From Prorocentrum cordatum (lineage: Eukaryota > Sar > Dinophyceae > Prorocentrales > Prorocentraceae), in contig CAUYUJ010018050.1 in assembly GCA_963575745.1 (NCBI GenBank), positions 1 to 64,000 on the forward strand: a DNA stretch of 64,000 nucleotides. Direction: 5' to 3'. Positions within the stretch are counted from its first letter, which is position 1. Each line of letters begins with the position of its first letter. The position numbers were made by a program, and so were the translations under genes. Positions 11,390 through 22,140 of the stretch are shown here, one piece after another. The notes beneath the pieces are model-generated. The model had not been told where the DNA came from. It did not search any database and was given only the letters and a program-made list of their open reading frames with translations.

Positions 11390-11745
11390 GAATCAAAGTG
11401 AACCTTCAGCGTCGCCAGTCAGATTTCCAAGTTAGCATGGGCTCTGGCGCATGTGTTCAGCAACGGCGCATGCAACCACTTCTCGCGCGCGCTTGCGCCG
11501 CGGCGCGCGCGGCGGCGCCGCCGCGCGCGCGGCGGCGCAGGGGCGTGAGGCGCTCAGTGTTATCAGCAGTAGAAGAAGCGCCATGTTGGCCTGGAGAATC
11601 AAAGTGGACCACTAGCGGTTGCCGATTTGATTTCCAAGTCAACATGGGTTATGGTGTACGTGTCTTGCAACGGCGTATACAACAACCCCTCGTGCGCGCC
11701 CGCGCCGCCGCCTGCGCGGCGGCGCCGCCGCGCGTTCTTGGTTGA
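11390..11745 (+). repeat. Tandem duplication with 206-bp offset
   Basis: GAATCAAAGTG starts at 11390 and 11596. Both are followed by AGATTTCCAAGT/TGATTTCCAAGT, a CATGGG block, CAACGGCG and then a run of CGCGC with GCCGCGGCGCG-type repeats. The copies are about 75-80% similar by eye. Confidence 0.75.
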
Positions 11746-12088
11746 ACGCCAGCGGCGGCCCAGATTCGGCCAATTGGCGAGCGATCCAACGCCGCCACCG
11801 TCGTGCGAAGTCGAATGACCCGCGCGGAGTCAGAAACCAACGCCCATGTCATCATGGCGCGAATCTGCATTCGGCATTCGGCGGAAGGCGACGGATGAAA
11901 GAAAGGGAGAGGCAGGAGGAGAGAGCGGATGGGAAAGATATCCCACGTCGGCTTTCCCGATGTCTGTCGCCAGGATCGGCCAGGAAATCGGGAAACGGGG
12001 GATGCCAGGTCATCCTCCGCCATTCGCTTCCCGAAGCCACCCCTTCCCCTTGCTCCCTCGTTGTCGTAGTCGCTTTCGCCTTTTCCAG

Positions 12089-12239
12089 CCGGAGGCGAGG
12101 GGAGCGTCGCAGCGTCGCAGACGACGAAGTGGATAAAGTGCTCATTAAACGGGCCTTGGAGGATAATGGGCTGGCATCCCCCGATTTTCGAGCAGGCCTA
12201 GGGATCGAGGCCGATGTCGCGGCAGCAATTGGGAGACTT
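12089..12239 (+). CDS. Candidate exon, unknown protein
   Basis: Pyrimidine-rich DNA ending TTTTCCAG precedes a frame reading ADDEVDKVLIKRALEDNG, LASPDFRAGLGIEADV and AAAIGRL, then a GT at 12240 in phase 0. Helical, mixed-charge coding texture and G/C wobble favour the plus strand. No family is recognised. Confidence 0.4.
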
Positions 12240-12465
12240 GTTTTCAGGATTCTTTCCATCACCATCCCTCCTGCCCCATTTCTCCGCGCCCCTGGCCCCA
12301 CGAGGCAAGATTTGGCACTCGACCAAAAAGTTTGGCTTGACTTGTGAAAGCGACAGTTGGAGCATCCCGACATGATGAAGCTTCTCGGCGCACCGCGGCA
12401 TCGTCACCCCCAGCCGCTGCGCGCCGCAAATCCTGCGGCGAACGCGCCCCTGTGTCTGGATGTCG

Positions 12466-12795
12466 GGTTCCGCAGCCATTCTGGCATGCAGCATGTCCGC
12501 GGGTTTTTGCGAGGACCCGCCGCCCGGCATGTCAGATTCGGGCGATGACTTGCCAACCTGCGCGTCGCCAGATTCGAGTGCGAGTGCTGCTGCGCCGCTG
12601 GCGCATGCCATCTCGCTGTTCGAGGCCAAGTGGGCCAGCGGCGAAATGGACCCGGATGATGCTTTTGGCGCAGGCTGTCCCAGCGCAGTGCTGTCGGAGG
12701 CGTCGGCTTCAAAAGCGCAGGGGCTTGCCTCTTCCTTTCCCGAAGTGCTCCTTCGGCAGGAAGGGCAAGGGCCCGCCCCGGATTCGAACCAATTA
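12466..12795 (+). CDS. Candidate exon, unknown protein
   Basis: Open plus-strand frame including MSDSGDDLPTCASPDSSASA, LFEAKWASGEMDPDDAFG and SSFPEVLLRQEGQ. Codons are G/C-ended and the composition is acidic/serine-rich. The antisense frame is also open, so the strand is not certain. It may belong with the exon at 12089 and the repeat gene downstream. Confidence 0.35.
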
Positions 12796-12899
12796 GCTCG
12801 GCGAAGGACCCGACCATTTGCAGTTGGAAAAAATGCAGGTTATCAGCCTGGCCGCATGGGCAGCTCGCGAGGCCGTTGGTGCTTCAGGTGGAGGCCCTA

Positions 12900-13250
12900 T
12901 GGGGCCGCGAAGCGGGCGAGGATTGCGCTTAACTGAGGGGGGGCGGCGTGCGAGCGAACCTGACCGCCCGGGCGTCCCCTCGCGGCCCTGGTGGCGGCAT
13001 TCGGAGCGAACCTGACCTATACCCTATACCGAAGGCCCCGCGGGGCCGCGAAACGAGCGAAGGGCGTGCTGAAATGCGCCAAAGCCAAGGCCGCCGTTCC
13101 AGGGGGGCCGCGGAACGCGCGAGGGGTGCGTCGAAACGAATTCGCGCCGCTATGCGCCCGCTCCCGCTTGGGCGATTCCATGGCGCCTCCTCGTGTTCCT
13201 GGGGCCGCGAAGCGCGTGAAGGGCGTGCCAAAAAGCGCGGTGCTGCCGCG
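12900..13250 (+). repeat. ~90-bp satellite family, short cluster
   Basis: Units with the core GGGGCCGCGAAGCGxGyGA followed by GGGCGTGC are seen near 12901, 13036, 13112 and 13201. The core is the same as in the arrays at 19320-20400 and, inverted, at 60850-61560. Confidence 0.6.
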
Positions 13251-13426
13251 TGGCTTTTCCCAGTTCCCAGCTGGCATTTGGCGGAAGCAAGGCGGGGGGA
13301 AGGGATGGGAATCGGAGGCGTTGCGAGGCGTTGCGGATTCAACACGAGGACCCCAAAACTGGGAGAGCTTGAGAAGCAACCCGCGTCGAAATAGAAACAT
13401 GCCCTCCCCCCCAATGGTTCACCTCA

Positions 13427-14946
13427 TTGAAGGCATCCTTTGCTGAAGCTGTTGTGCACGTTGCACCGCCCGGGGTGGGGTCCGACGCCAGGCCGCCCCC
13501 CTGCCCTTCGCGTTCGGCATGGAGCCCCACCTCGGATAGCGATGACGTCGTCGCTAGACCTCCCCAGCTTGTGCAATATACCTTCGCGATGAAGGCGGAC
13601 CCAGCGGGGCCCACGGGAGCGCCCAGGCCTGAGTCGGCCAGCGGCGCTGTTATTCATATTGGCGCGGTTCTTGAAGGGGGTGTTCTTCCCGATCTTCTTG
13701 ATAGTCGACTTGCTGATGGCCCCCATCTCGATGGCGGTGGTCATCCTTGGCCTACCTCTGGTTCTGAAGAACCCAGCGCTGTTCATGATCCTGCATCCCC
13801 TCATGGCAGTGCTCTCGCTGGTAGTGGAAATCTTAGGCCTGCCTCCGGTGATGAGGTTCATAGCGCTGGTTCGTGGCGAACATTTCTTGCTGGTGATCCC
13901 GATGCAAGGCCAGCCTCTGGTGCCCGGGATCTTGGGGTTGCTCTTGACGGCAAACTTGCTCAAGGCACCGTTCGCCATGGTGGTGATAATATTAGGCTTG
14001 CCTCTTGTGCCGAGGTGCCTGGCGCTGTTCTTCGCGATGGTGGTGATAATCTCAGGCCCGCTTCTGGTGCTGAGGATTATGTTCTTGTTCCTGATGGTGG
14101 ACTTGCTCCCGGAACTGTTCTCGACGGAAACGATAATCTTAGGGCAGCCTTTGGCAAAGTGGGCCCTGGCGCTGCTCATGATTCTGCACCTGCGCAGGGC
14201 GCCATTCGCGATGGTGGAAGCAGTCTTAGCCCCGCTTTTTGTGCTGAGGATCTTGGCGCTGGTCTTGATAGGGAACTTGTTCGAGGCGCCGATCTCGATG
14301 GTGGCGATGATCTTCGGCTTGCCCCTGACGCTGAAGATCCTGGTGCTGTTCGTGCTTATGCCCCTGCCCCCGGCGCCGTTCTCGATGGCGGTGGACATCC
14401 AACTCCAGCCTTTGGTGCTGAAGTTCGTGGCGCTGGTCCGGCCTATGGACCTCCTCGTGGCGCTCATCCCATCGATGAAGGCGCGAATCCTCTGCTTCTT
14501 GCGGGTGCCGAGCCCCATCCACCTGGGCCAGCACCGCCAGGGCCCGAAGTCGAGATGGGGCCCGCTGTGCCCTATGGCGACGAGTGGAGACATCCAGCCC
14601 GCGAAGTCCACATTGAGCTGGAGCGGACTTGCAGTTCGAAGCGCAGCCAGGCGCGGCGGCGCGCAGAGGGGGGTGGCGCGAGGGGGGGGCATTCTAAGAA
14701 AGCGGGGAGCTTTTTAGAATGCGGGTGCTTTCTTAGAAGGGCCCCGCGGCTTCGGGGAAGCCTGGGGGGGGGGTGAGAGGCCCCCTGGCTTCTTAGAAAC
14801 ACCCCTGGCTTCTTAGAAGGCCCCCCCTCGCGCCACCCCCCTGTGCGCGTCGCCAACAGGCGTGGTCATGCAGCGACGGCGACGCCGACGACGGGCCGCA
14901 GCAGCAGCAACAGCAGCAGCCACAACAAGAGGCCCAATCGCCATAA
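13427..14946 (+). CDS. 29-residue-repeat protein with polyQ tail (spliced: 13427-14650, 14860-14946)
   Basis: The first exon is a frame of 408 codons. Its centre (about 13660-14440) is a degenerate 87-bp repeat, each unit giving 29 residues of the type LDGGDDLRLAPDAEDPGAV. It then enters unique sequence (PAVPYGDEWRHPAREVHIEL). At SSKRSQ (14650) a GC donor follows. Splicing to AG at 14858-14859 keeps phase 0 and gives AWSCSDGDADDGP, seven Gln, PQQEAQSP and TAA (14944-14946). All frames of the repeat are open, including a very hydrophobic one, so the clean splice into a polyQ tail is the main reason for choosing this frame. Wobble bases in the repeat are T-rich, unlike its neighbours. The 5' end is unresolved and no known domain is recognised. 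Confidence 0.5.
13660..14440 (+). repeat. 87-bp degenerate tandem repeat
   Basis: The block TCGCGATGG/TCTCGATGG recurs at 14032, 14119, 14206, 14293 and 14380 with exact 87-bp spacing. Upstream units are more diverged, one of them 60 bp. The unit length is divisible by three and stop codons are rare in most frames. Confidence 0.85.
14651..14859 (+). mobile_element. Introner-like foldback element within a GC-AG intron
   Basis: About 40-bp inverted arms (14661-14703 and 14808-14848; GGGGGGTGGCGCGAGGGGGG in the left arm) enclose repeats of CTTCTTAGAA palindromes. The inferred intron runs from GC (14651) to AG (14859). Its edges repeat CAGGCGCGG / CAGGCGTGG, resembling a target duplication that supplies the splice sites. 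Removal restores an open frame (see the 29-residue-repeat gene). Confidence 0.6.
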
Positions 14947-14961
14947 TTTATCCAGATCCAT

Positions 14962-15228
14962 CGCCTTGGAGTCGCGCCCAGGATCTCGAGTTCCTAGCGG
15001 GGATTGGTGGATATATGAATATGTCCGCCCCCCTGGGCAGAGAGAATCCACAGCCACCGCTCCCGCGGGATTCAGGGCAGGGCCCCGGCAGTTATGGATG
15101 TGGATGCCTCTGGCGTTGCGGAGGTGCGCCCCTGGAAGCGGCGTTATGGCGCATGCAGTTCGCTCGCGGGCAGCGGCGTCGCCGACGCCCCGCTCGTCGA
15201 CAGCGGCGCCTTCGCGCCGCTCTCGCAG
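14962..15228 (+). CDS. Candidate coding segments with GT donor
   Basis: Plus-strand frames read PDPSPWSRAQDLEFLAGIGG (about 14960-15070). Then, in another frame from ATG 15094, they read MDVDASGVAEVRPWKRRYGA to AFAPLSQ, followed by GTGATG at 15229. Wobble is G/C-rich. A frame change between the two parts means either a missed intron or an indel. The relation to the gene ending at 14946 is unknown. Confidence 0.3.
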
Positions 15229-15399
15229 GTGATGCGTTTTCTTTTGAGTAGTTTTTTTTTTTTGCTCGTTCCACCAACAGTGCTTGCACAGACCCGCCCT
15301 TAGTCAACTGGCTTTCGCCATCTCTCCACCCCCACGAGGAGCGAGTGTTGGCGACGAGCGTGGAAGTCGTAAACTGGGTCGGGAACAGCTGGAATGCAT

Positions 15400-15760
15400 C
15401 TGCGGGGCTTTTGAGATGCCTCCCACGGGCCTCTTGGAGGGTTCCTGGGAGCATATGCATGCTTTGGGGGCATTCTTGGGGGCCTTGGAGGGACTTCTTG
15501 GGAGTCTTTTGGGGCCATCTTGGGGCTTCCTGAAGGCGCTGCGGGGGCCTCTGGGGAGCTCTATGGGGCCATCTTGGGGGGACGGGCTCGCAATGTCAGT
15601 TCGTGCAACCTCTCTTGGGCCCTTCTTACAGGCCTTTTGTGGCTTTCTTGGGCCGAATTGGGGAGCCCATCCGGCCGTCTTGGGGTTCTCTTGAAGGCTC
15701 CATGGGCCATTTTGGGGCGATCTTGGGGGCCCCTTGCCCCGTTTTGGACGCTGCCAAGAC
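15400..15760 (+). repeat. Degenerate CTTGGGG/TCTTGGGGGCC repeats
   Basis: Short blocks of CTTGGGGGCC, CATCTTGGGG and GGGGCC recur every 15-30 bases without strict periodicity. Open frames across it are compositional. Confidence 0.6.
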
Positions 15761-16269
15761 GATAGAGGCGAATACGCATGCTTAACACGCACGTTTTCTA
15801 AAAGGAATGTGACGGGTTGTGCTTCTGCGGGCTCTCTCGGCGGTCCTCTGGGGCCCATATTGGGCCGTCTTGGGGGCTTCGTCGCGGGCCGTCTCGAACC
15901 ATCTCTGGCCGTCGAGTGGCAACCCTTGGCCGCCGCGACGCCGAGCTCCCCGCCCACCCCCCTCAAACGGCATTGAATGGCATTGCGGCCCCAGGGGAGG
16001 GGAGGGGAAGGGGGACATCAAGATGTCTCACACGTTCTTCACCCCCGGCGAGCGGGGGTCGGCCCGGCGGACTGGTCTGTCAGGAATTGGGCGATGCAGC
16101 CTGCTTGTGGCCGCCCGTCGCCGCCGTCCGCCGCCGCTTCATGGGGGTCCCCAGCCTGGCCTGGTCCGCCGGCTCGTGGCCGCCCCTCGCCGCCATCCAT
16201 CGCCGCCGCCCGTCGCAGCTGCATGTGGGCCTGGGTGTCGCCGCCGCCCGTCGCCGCGCGTGGCGGTGT

Positions 16270-16640
16270 TTTGCTTAGCAATGTTTGGCATTGCCTAGCA
16301 TACGTAGTTCTGCCTTGTTGGGCATTGTTTGGCGTTGCTTTGCTCGGCATTCTTTCGCGTTGCATTGCGTTGCTTGCTTTGTTTCGCATGGTTTCGCATT
16401 GCTTTGCGTTGGCTTGTCATGCTGAGCATTGCTTTGCATTGGTTGCCTCCCTCGGCATTGCTTTGCAGTGCTTTCCTTTGCAGTGTCTCCCTCGGCGTTG
16501 CTTTGCAGTGCTTTGCAGCGTTCGTTTACTTGCATGGCGCTGCGTTGCCTTTATGTTTCATTGCGTGTTTTGTGTTGACTTGAATTGCATTTCGTTGTTT
16601 TGCATTGTTGCGCATTGCGTTGCATTGCTTTGCGGGCTTT
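16270..16640 (+). repeat. TTGCATTGCTTTGC lattice repeat
   Basis: Interleaved TTGCATTGC, GCTTTGC and TTGCGTTGC words over about 370 bases. The same texture recurs at 51690-51900 and, inverted, in the B units of the composite element. Confidence 0.75.
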
Positions 16641-17942
16641 GCGCCGCGGCACTTGTAGCCTGCGCCGCATGGCTTGCAACATTTAGACTTCACAACTCAC
16701 TGTTTGGGTTCCCGCTGGCTCCCCTGTTCTCCGGGCAGTGTTCCCCAGGCAACTGCCCTCCTGCTTTTGTCATCTTCCTATCCCCCTCATCCCCCCTCTC
16801 CCCCTCCCCCCCATACCCCTTAACCCGCCCCCTCCCCTGCCCCCCTCTCCCCGCAGGGGGGGTCGCCGAGGTGGCTGGCCCAGCGACCCCTCCAGCAGCG
16901 CCTCCTGCGATGGCTATCGCCCCCGCCGCTGGCCGGATCATGCTGGGCGCGGATTGGTGGGTGCAGCCTTTGAGGGCATGCCTTCGCGACGCGGGCATCG
17001 ATCTCGAGAGGCAGCCCAACAGGAGCCTGAAGTACCACAGTTTGTGTTCAGGAACGGCTGGCGAATTCCTCGGGGCGGTAGCTTTCAGACTGCCAATTCA
17101 GGACGCTTCGCGATCGCCCGCCAGGCCATCCAGAGACGATGCTGGAAGGGGGGGCAGGGAGGGAAGGGGATGGACGGGGAAGAAGGAAATGACGACGACG
17201 ACAATCGCGACGACGACGACAGCCGAGGTCAACCGCCAAGGACTTTGTACATCTTTCGTCCAGGGAACGACTCGGAGGCTTACTGGGCCATTGCGGCGCC
17301 GTCGGGCCGCCATTCTGGAGGCGGCGAGGGCCCCCTTCGAGTTTGAAAGGGGCCACGTTGTCGCTATCTTGGGACGTTCCTGGAGGTCTGCCCCCCCCCC
17401 GGCCCACGTTGGAGGCCATTGGAAAAAAGGTAGGCCTGCGGGCCATGTGGGCGCTATTGAGGGTGCTTCGCGAGGGCCCATCGCAAGTGCAAGGACGAGA
17501 GCGTAAAGCACGTTGAGCAACAAAAGGGTTTCGAGTGACTGTTGGTTATCGGGGCCTCCTCGGGGAGCTTGATGGCCACTCGGGGCCGCCTGGGCGCGAT
17601 TCCTATGCCTCGCGGCGGCCATCTTGAACCTTTTGGGGCGATCCAATTCGGGGTCACTTTCCAGCCGCCTTGGGCCGTCCATGAAACTGCCAGGACTGGC
17701 TGCCAGGACACTCTGCTCAGACCTGGGGGGGGCAAGGGGGGGCGATGGGTTTGGAAGAGCGAGCTCCTTCAGCCATTCTGGCCTCAGCGGCCTGGTCGGA
17801 TTTCGTTTGCTGGGGCTGCCGACAGCGCCCGCGCTTCGCGCAAGTGGTTGCCAGAGGTTTGGCCAGATCACCAGCATCTGCACGAAGATAACGTCGCGTT
17901 TTTGGAGACGCGGCCAAGGGGCCCCATGGATGGCACGCGCAC

Positions 17943-17976
17943 GCCATTCTGCGTGGTGTGCCATTCTGCGTGGTGT
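17943..17976 (+). repeat. 17-bp tandem duplication within the methyltransferase exon
   Basis: GCCATTCTGCGTGGTGT is present twice head to tail. Seventeen is not a multiple of three, and the methyltransferase frame before the duplication matches the frame after it only if one copy is discounted. Confidence 0.9.
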
Positions 17977-18164
17977 GCCGGGGAGAGTGCAGCGCGTCGG
18001 TCAGCGAGGGTTTTGTGGACATTGCGGGTGGCGGCTGGCCATGCCAGCCGCGCGCCCCCCTCCGGCACACCGGCGGCGCGACCATCAAGACCATGGACCG
18101 AGAGTCGCACCCTGCTTTCAACTCATTGATGGATGATCTCCCAGCTTATATAATCGCCTTTGGC

Positions 18165-18230
18165 TTCCCCGGCGGCAGAGGGTACCGGCCCTGCGGGGTA
18201 CGCACTGCTCACCGTCGGTCCCGTCCACGT
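18165..18230 (+). repeat. Dispersed fragment of the 237-bp repeat
   Basis: GGCGGCAGAGGGTACCGGCC through GCTCACCGTCGGTC matches the three units at 58800-59545. It lies in the intron between methyltransferase exons 2 and 3. Confidence 0.8.
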
Positions 18231-19319
18231 TTTGTCAGAGGTGCCGCAGCCTGGCGTCAGAATGCCCCAGGCTTCCAGGAGTTGCCCATTTCCGCGCTGG
18301 CGCTGGCGCCCAAATTGGATTGCCCTAGCAAAGCACCCCAATGTTGGGTTCATTCCAACGGAAGCATTTTATAGCGAGACGCTATTGGGGGACAGTGCAG
18401 AAAACGATTGTGGGGGGACAGGAAGGGAGGCGGACGGATAAACCAGGGAGGGGGCAGGAGGGGGGGAGGGGAAGGGGAGCTCTCGACAGGGCGCGCCTGG
18501 CATTCCGCGTTGCGGGCGCGGCCGCGGACTTGGAAGCGCACCAGCCAGCAAGTTTCTTCCTCGAGGAAGTGTGTGGCATCCAGAACATCAGCCCAGAGAC
18601 GGGCGAGAGCTACCTCCGCACGCTCGCCCAGAAGATCTCGCCCTTAGGGTTCAGCCTCAAAGCCATCACGCTTGACCACGCGACGTGGACGGTTCCTCGG
18701 AAGCGCATCTTCGTCGTGGGGGTCGCGGAGCGTGCTGGCGGGTGTCGCGCTGCGGATTGGCTGCAGGAGAAGATATGGCAGGTGTCCAACCTTCGATCTC
18801 GCACCAAGCCCACTGGGGCGTGGGACATCGTCCCGCCTGCCGACTCGACGGAGATGGCTCTCCTTTCCATATTCAAGGTCGCAGGGGTGTGGGCAAAACG
18901 CGCCCCCCCCCTTCCCCCTCCCCCTTCCCTCCTCGCCGCCCGCTCCTCTCTGACCGCCGCCACTGCCCCCCCTTTTTTATTCCCCCCGGCCCTCGGAGGA
19001 GAGCCCCCTGCGACGCTGGAATTTCGTTTTCGGGGGGGCGAATATTTCATCGCCACGGCCGGGCACGCCGCAGAAAATGGTTGCGTTTGGACCCGACGGG
19101 GGGGGGGCGCGGGACCGATTTTGATTGTCCAGTGTCTCGAGGCAGCATGCTCGGACCCCCGCCTTCCAGAGAGCCCCGCTGCTCCCAAGGGGCCAGCGCG
19201 CAACGCCGGGCCCGCTCGCGTCAGCCCCCCCAGGGTGCAGCGGCGGCCTCTGGCGGCCAGAAGCGGCGGACAAAAAATAACCCATCTGTATGGAGTTGTG
19301 CAGATCGCAATTGTGAGTG

Positions 19320-20400
19320 TCGCATTCAGCGGGCCCCCCATGGGGCCACGAAGCGTGCGCGGGGCAACCAGCGAGGGCTGGTTGCGGCGTGGGGCTTTCC
19401 CATCGGTGGCGCTCCCTAGGGGGCCGGGAAACGTGTGCGGGGTGTGCCCGATTGGAGTGGCGGCGGCATGTTGCCCGTCCAATTGGCGCCTTCGATGGGG
19501 TTCCCTCTTGGTGCTTCGCACCGTGTGCGCCCTTTCCGCTGGGGCCCCCGGTGGTGCCCCCCATCGGGGCCAAGCAACTTGTGAGGGGTGTGCCAAAATG
19601 GGCTGGCGACTGCATGCAAGCTTTCTCACTTGAGCCTTCAGTGACTTCAGTGGGGTTCCCTGTGGGTCCATAGAACGGGCCAAGGGTATGCCAGGTGGCA
19701 TGCGGCCCAGTCCAAGTGAGGGTTTCGGTGGGGCTCCTTGTGGGGCGACGAAACCTGTGCGTGTGTGTGTCTTGTGTGTGTGTGCGCGTGTGCGCGTGTG
19801 TGTGTGTGTGTGTCCGCACCCGCATTCCGACGACACTGCGGCATGTCCGCTGAGGAAAATTGTGCGTGCGCGTATGTGTGCGTGTGCCAAAGTGGGCTGG
19901 CTGTCGCAAGCGGCCTCTCCCATTGGGGCTTATGGTGGGGTTCCCTATCGGGCCATGAGACGTGCGAGGGGTGTGTCAAATTGGGTTGGCGGCGGCATGC
20001 GCATTTTCCACTGGGGCTTTGGGTGGGGCTCTTTGTGGGGCCACGAAACGCGCGAGGGGCGTGCCAAAGTAGGCTGCTGGCGGCGGCGTGCGGCCTTTCC
20101 TTTGAGGGCCTTCGTTGGAACTCCCTGCGGCGCTACGGGGCCACGTAATTTGTGGGGGTTGTGCCAATGTGGATTGGCGGCGGCGCGCGGCGTTTCCCAC
20201 TGGGGGTTCCAGTGGCGCTCCCTATTGGGGCCGCGCAACATGTGAGGGGCGTGCCAAAATTGACCTTCGGCGGCGCGCGGCCTCTCCCATTGGGCTTCTC
20301 CCATGTGGTTTTTCGGTGGGGCTACCTGTCGGGCCGCGAAACTTGTGAAGGGGGCGCGACAAAGCGGAGTGGCGGAGGCATGGGGCCTATCGCCTATCCC
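19320..20400 (+). repeat. ~90-100-bp satellite array, plus orientation
   Basis: Units with GGGGCCACGAAACGTGCGAG, then GGGTGTGCC, a GGCGGCGGCATGC block and TTCCCATTGGGGCTT. Cores lie near 19341, 19419, 19565, 19741, 19949, 20037, 20137, 20226 and 20330. A (TG)n run at 19755-19813 and an unrelated stretch interrupt the middle. It is the reverse complement of the array at 60850-61560. Confidence 0.8.
19755..19813 (+). repeat. (TG)n microsatellite
   Basis: A GTGTGTGT run with a few CG interruptions within the satellite array. Confidence 0.85.
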
Positions 20401-21460
20401 ACTTTGTTAAGAGGTCGCGATCTGGGGTCGCGAATATGGGGCGCGGATTTCAAAAGGAACTTTAATGATTCTCAGCGCGTCCCACGGCTCGGCCTGGGAT
20501 TTTGCAATGATTTTTCAGACTACCTCAGGTTTCCAGGGTCCCGTCAGGACCCCAAGGCTTCCAAGGAATTTATTAGGTTTCCGAAGTGCGTCCAGCATCC
20601 TGACGATTTCGGAGGGGTCCTCGGGATGCCCTATGCTTCCTAAGAACCATGTGGATGCTTGCGAATTACAGCAGTTTTCCGACGTTCATGACTTCTCAGG
20701 ATGCCCGCGGTGACGGAAGGAGCCCTGAAGAGCCTGATTGTTTCGGAATGTGTTGAACCTAAAGATCAAAATTCAGTCCGATACTTGTTCCAGTTACCCG
20801 CAGATGTTTGGGGGGGTCCGAAAAATCATTGCTTCCAAAGGGTTCAAGACAATTTCCTGTCGGTTCCTGAAGTTCCGCGAGGTTCGAAAAGGTCGTCGGG
20901 CTTGTCAGAATTCGTATAGCGCGTTTAAGATTATCACGGGTTCCTCGGTGTGTCCTCATGATCATAAAGAAAATCATTTCCAAACCGCAGGATTTCTGAG
21001 GATTTGAATGGGTTCAAAATAATTTGTCTGCTCCCCCCAGGATTCTTGCGGGCACCTTTGGGTTCCGCGGGAGTCGCAATTATCCTTCGGGCAGCATGGC
21101 GCTGCCCGGGGGTTCCGACGGATTTGCGGAGGCTCCCTGAACATGATTCTTGATTATCATGATTTTTCTGGTGCCGAAAAATCTGCAGGCTGCTAAAGAA
21201 AACTTGAAGATTCTCAACGGAGTCTCGGAGACCTTTGAGGATTTGTGGCTTTCCCTATGCCCCTCCGAGAAGCCCGGGATATTTTCAGGAATTCCTGAGG
21301 ACCCTCCGGTTTCGGGTGGAGATCACGATTTCACCGGGAAGCGCATTGTTCTTGCAGGGGCCTCCCGATTCCTTTGGCTTTCGATTCGTTTTGCAATTTT
21401 CCGACAGATGCCTATGACGTATGGATTCTTCAGGATTCTGACGGTTCCTCGGCGCGGCGA
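20401..21460. other. AT-richer stretch without supported genes
   Basis: Lower GC than its surroundings, with scattered TTTCCGA, GATTTC and TTCAGGATT words and no strict period. No motif-bearing frame or convincing exon was found on either strand. Confidence 0.5.
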
Positions 21461-21639
21461 CCCCCCCCCCGGGCGCTCGCTGGCGCGGCTGATCCCGCGA
21501 CGGCGGAGCTCGCGGGCGCGGCCGCGCCCGCCGCGCCCCCTCCTGTCTAGCACGTGGGCGCGCCCCATTCCCGTGCCTGCCCGGCTGCGCACCACCCTGT
21601 CTAGCGCGCGGGCGCGGCCGCGCCCGCGTCCTCAGACTC

Positions 21640-22140
21640 TGAGCCTCAGACGCGCGGGCGCGGCGGGCCGCGTTCTCCAAGACGCGCGGGCGCGGGCGCG
21701 GCGAAGATGCCGGGGGCCAGGGGCGCGTGGCGCGGCGTGGCGGGGCGCCTTCAAATGCGCGGGCGCGCCCGGGCCGCCGTTCTCCAGGCATCCCGCGCGG
21801 CCGCGGGGGGATGTGTAAAACGCGCGGGCGCGCCCGAGCCGAGCGCTGTCAAACGCGCGCGCGCGCGGGCGGCTGTCCTCGGGCTCCCCGGCGCGGCCGC
21901 GGGGGGATTTGTAAAACGCGGGCGCGTCCGCGCAGAGCGTCGTCAAACGCGCGCGCGCGCGCGGGCGGCTGTCCTCGGGCCCCCCAGCGCGGCCGCGGGG
22001 GGATTTTTAAAGCGCGCGGGCGCGGCCGGGCCGAGCGTTTTCAAATGCGCGCGCGCGCGCGGGCGGCTGTCCTCGGGCCCCCCGGCGCGGCCGCGGGTGG
22101 ATTTGTAAAACGCGCGGGCGCGCCCGTGCCGAGCGGCCGG
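21640..22140 (+). repeat. 96-98-bp CGCG-rich tandem repeat
   Basis: GGCTGTCCTCGGGC occurs at 21871, 21967 and 22065, with a degenerate unit near 21775. Each unit also has GCGGCCGCGGGGGGATTTGT, AAAACGCG and a (CG)n run. CpG density is extreme. Confidence 0.85.

Larger units (their letters stand above)
16857..18877 (+). pseudogene. C5-cytosine DNA methyltransferase, multi-exon (exons ~16857-17077, ~17773-18140, 18490-18877)
   Basis: Exon 1 follows a long C/T tract ending CCCCGCAG. It carries motif I (YHSLCSGTAGEFLGA, SAM binding) and ends phase 0 at a GT. Exon 2 (AG at 17771-17772) has the motif II/III region (ISFAGAADSARASRKWL, WPDHQHLHEDNVAF). After a frame change it reads VDIAGGGWPCQPRAP, motif IV with the catalytic Cys in PCQ, and HPAFNSLMDDLP. 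Exon 3 has FFLEEVCGI (motif VI, ENV-like) and VPRKRIFVVGV (motif VIII). It ends phase 0 at IFK before GTCGCAG. The family transfers methyl from S-adenosylmethionine to cytosine C5. A 17-bp tandem duplication (17943-17976) breaks the frame between motifs III and IV. Motifs IX-X were not found, though a possible last exon starts near 18999. The exon 2 donor is unresolved. Confidence 0.75.

Noticed and set aside
12776-12860. GGTTCGAATCCGGG on the minus strand, resembling a tRNA T-loop
   Set aside because: No pairing acceptor stem, anticodon arm or D-arm could be placed around it; probably chance.
13659-14717. Hydrophobic 352-residue frame as a membrane protein
   Set aside because: It arises from the 87-bp repeat in another frame; the alternative frame splices cleanly into a polyQ tail. 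Kept as a finding, not a feature.
19620-19645. GGCTCAAG on the minus strand as a relict dinoflagellate spliced leader
   Set aside because: Only eight bases match; no CCGTAGCCATTTT part is present and it lies in a satellite.
20401-21460. Weak open frames in the AT-richer segment as genes
   Set aside because: Short, no splice or codon-bias support, and dominated by degenerate TTCCGA/GATTTC words.
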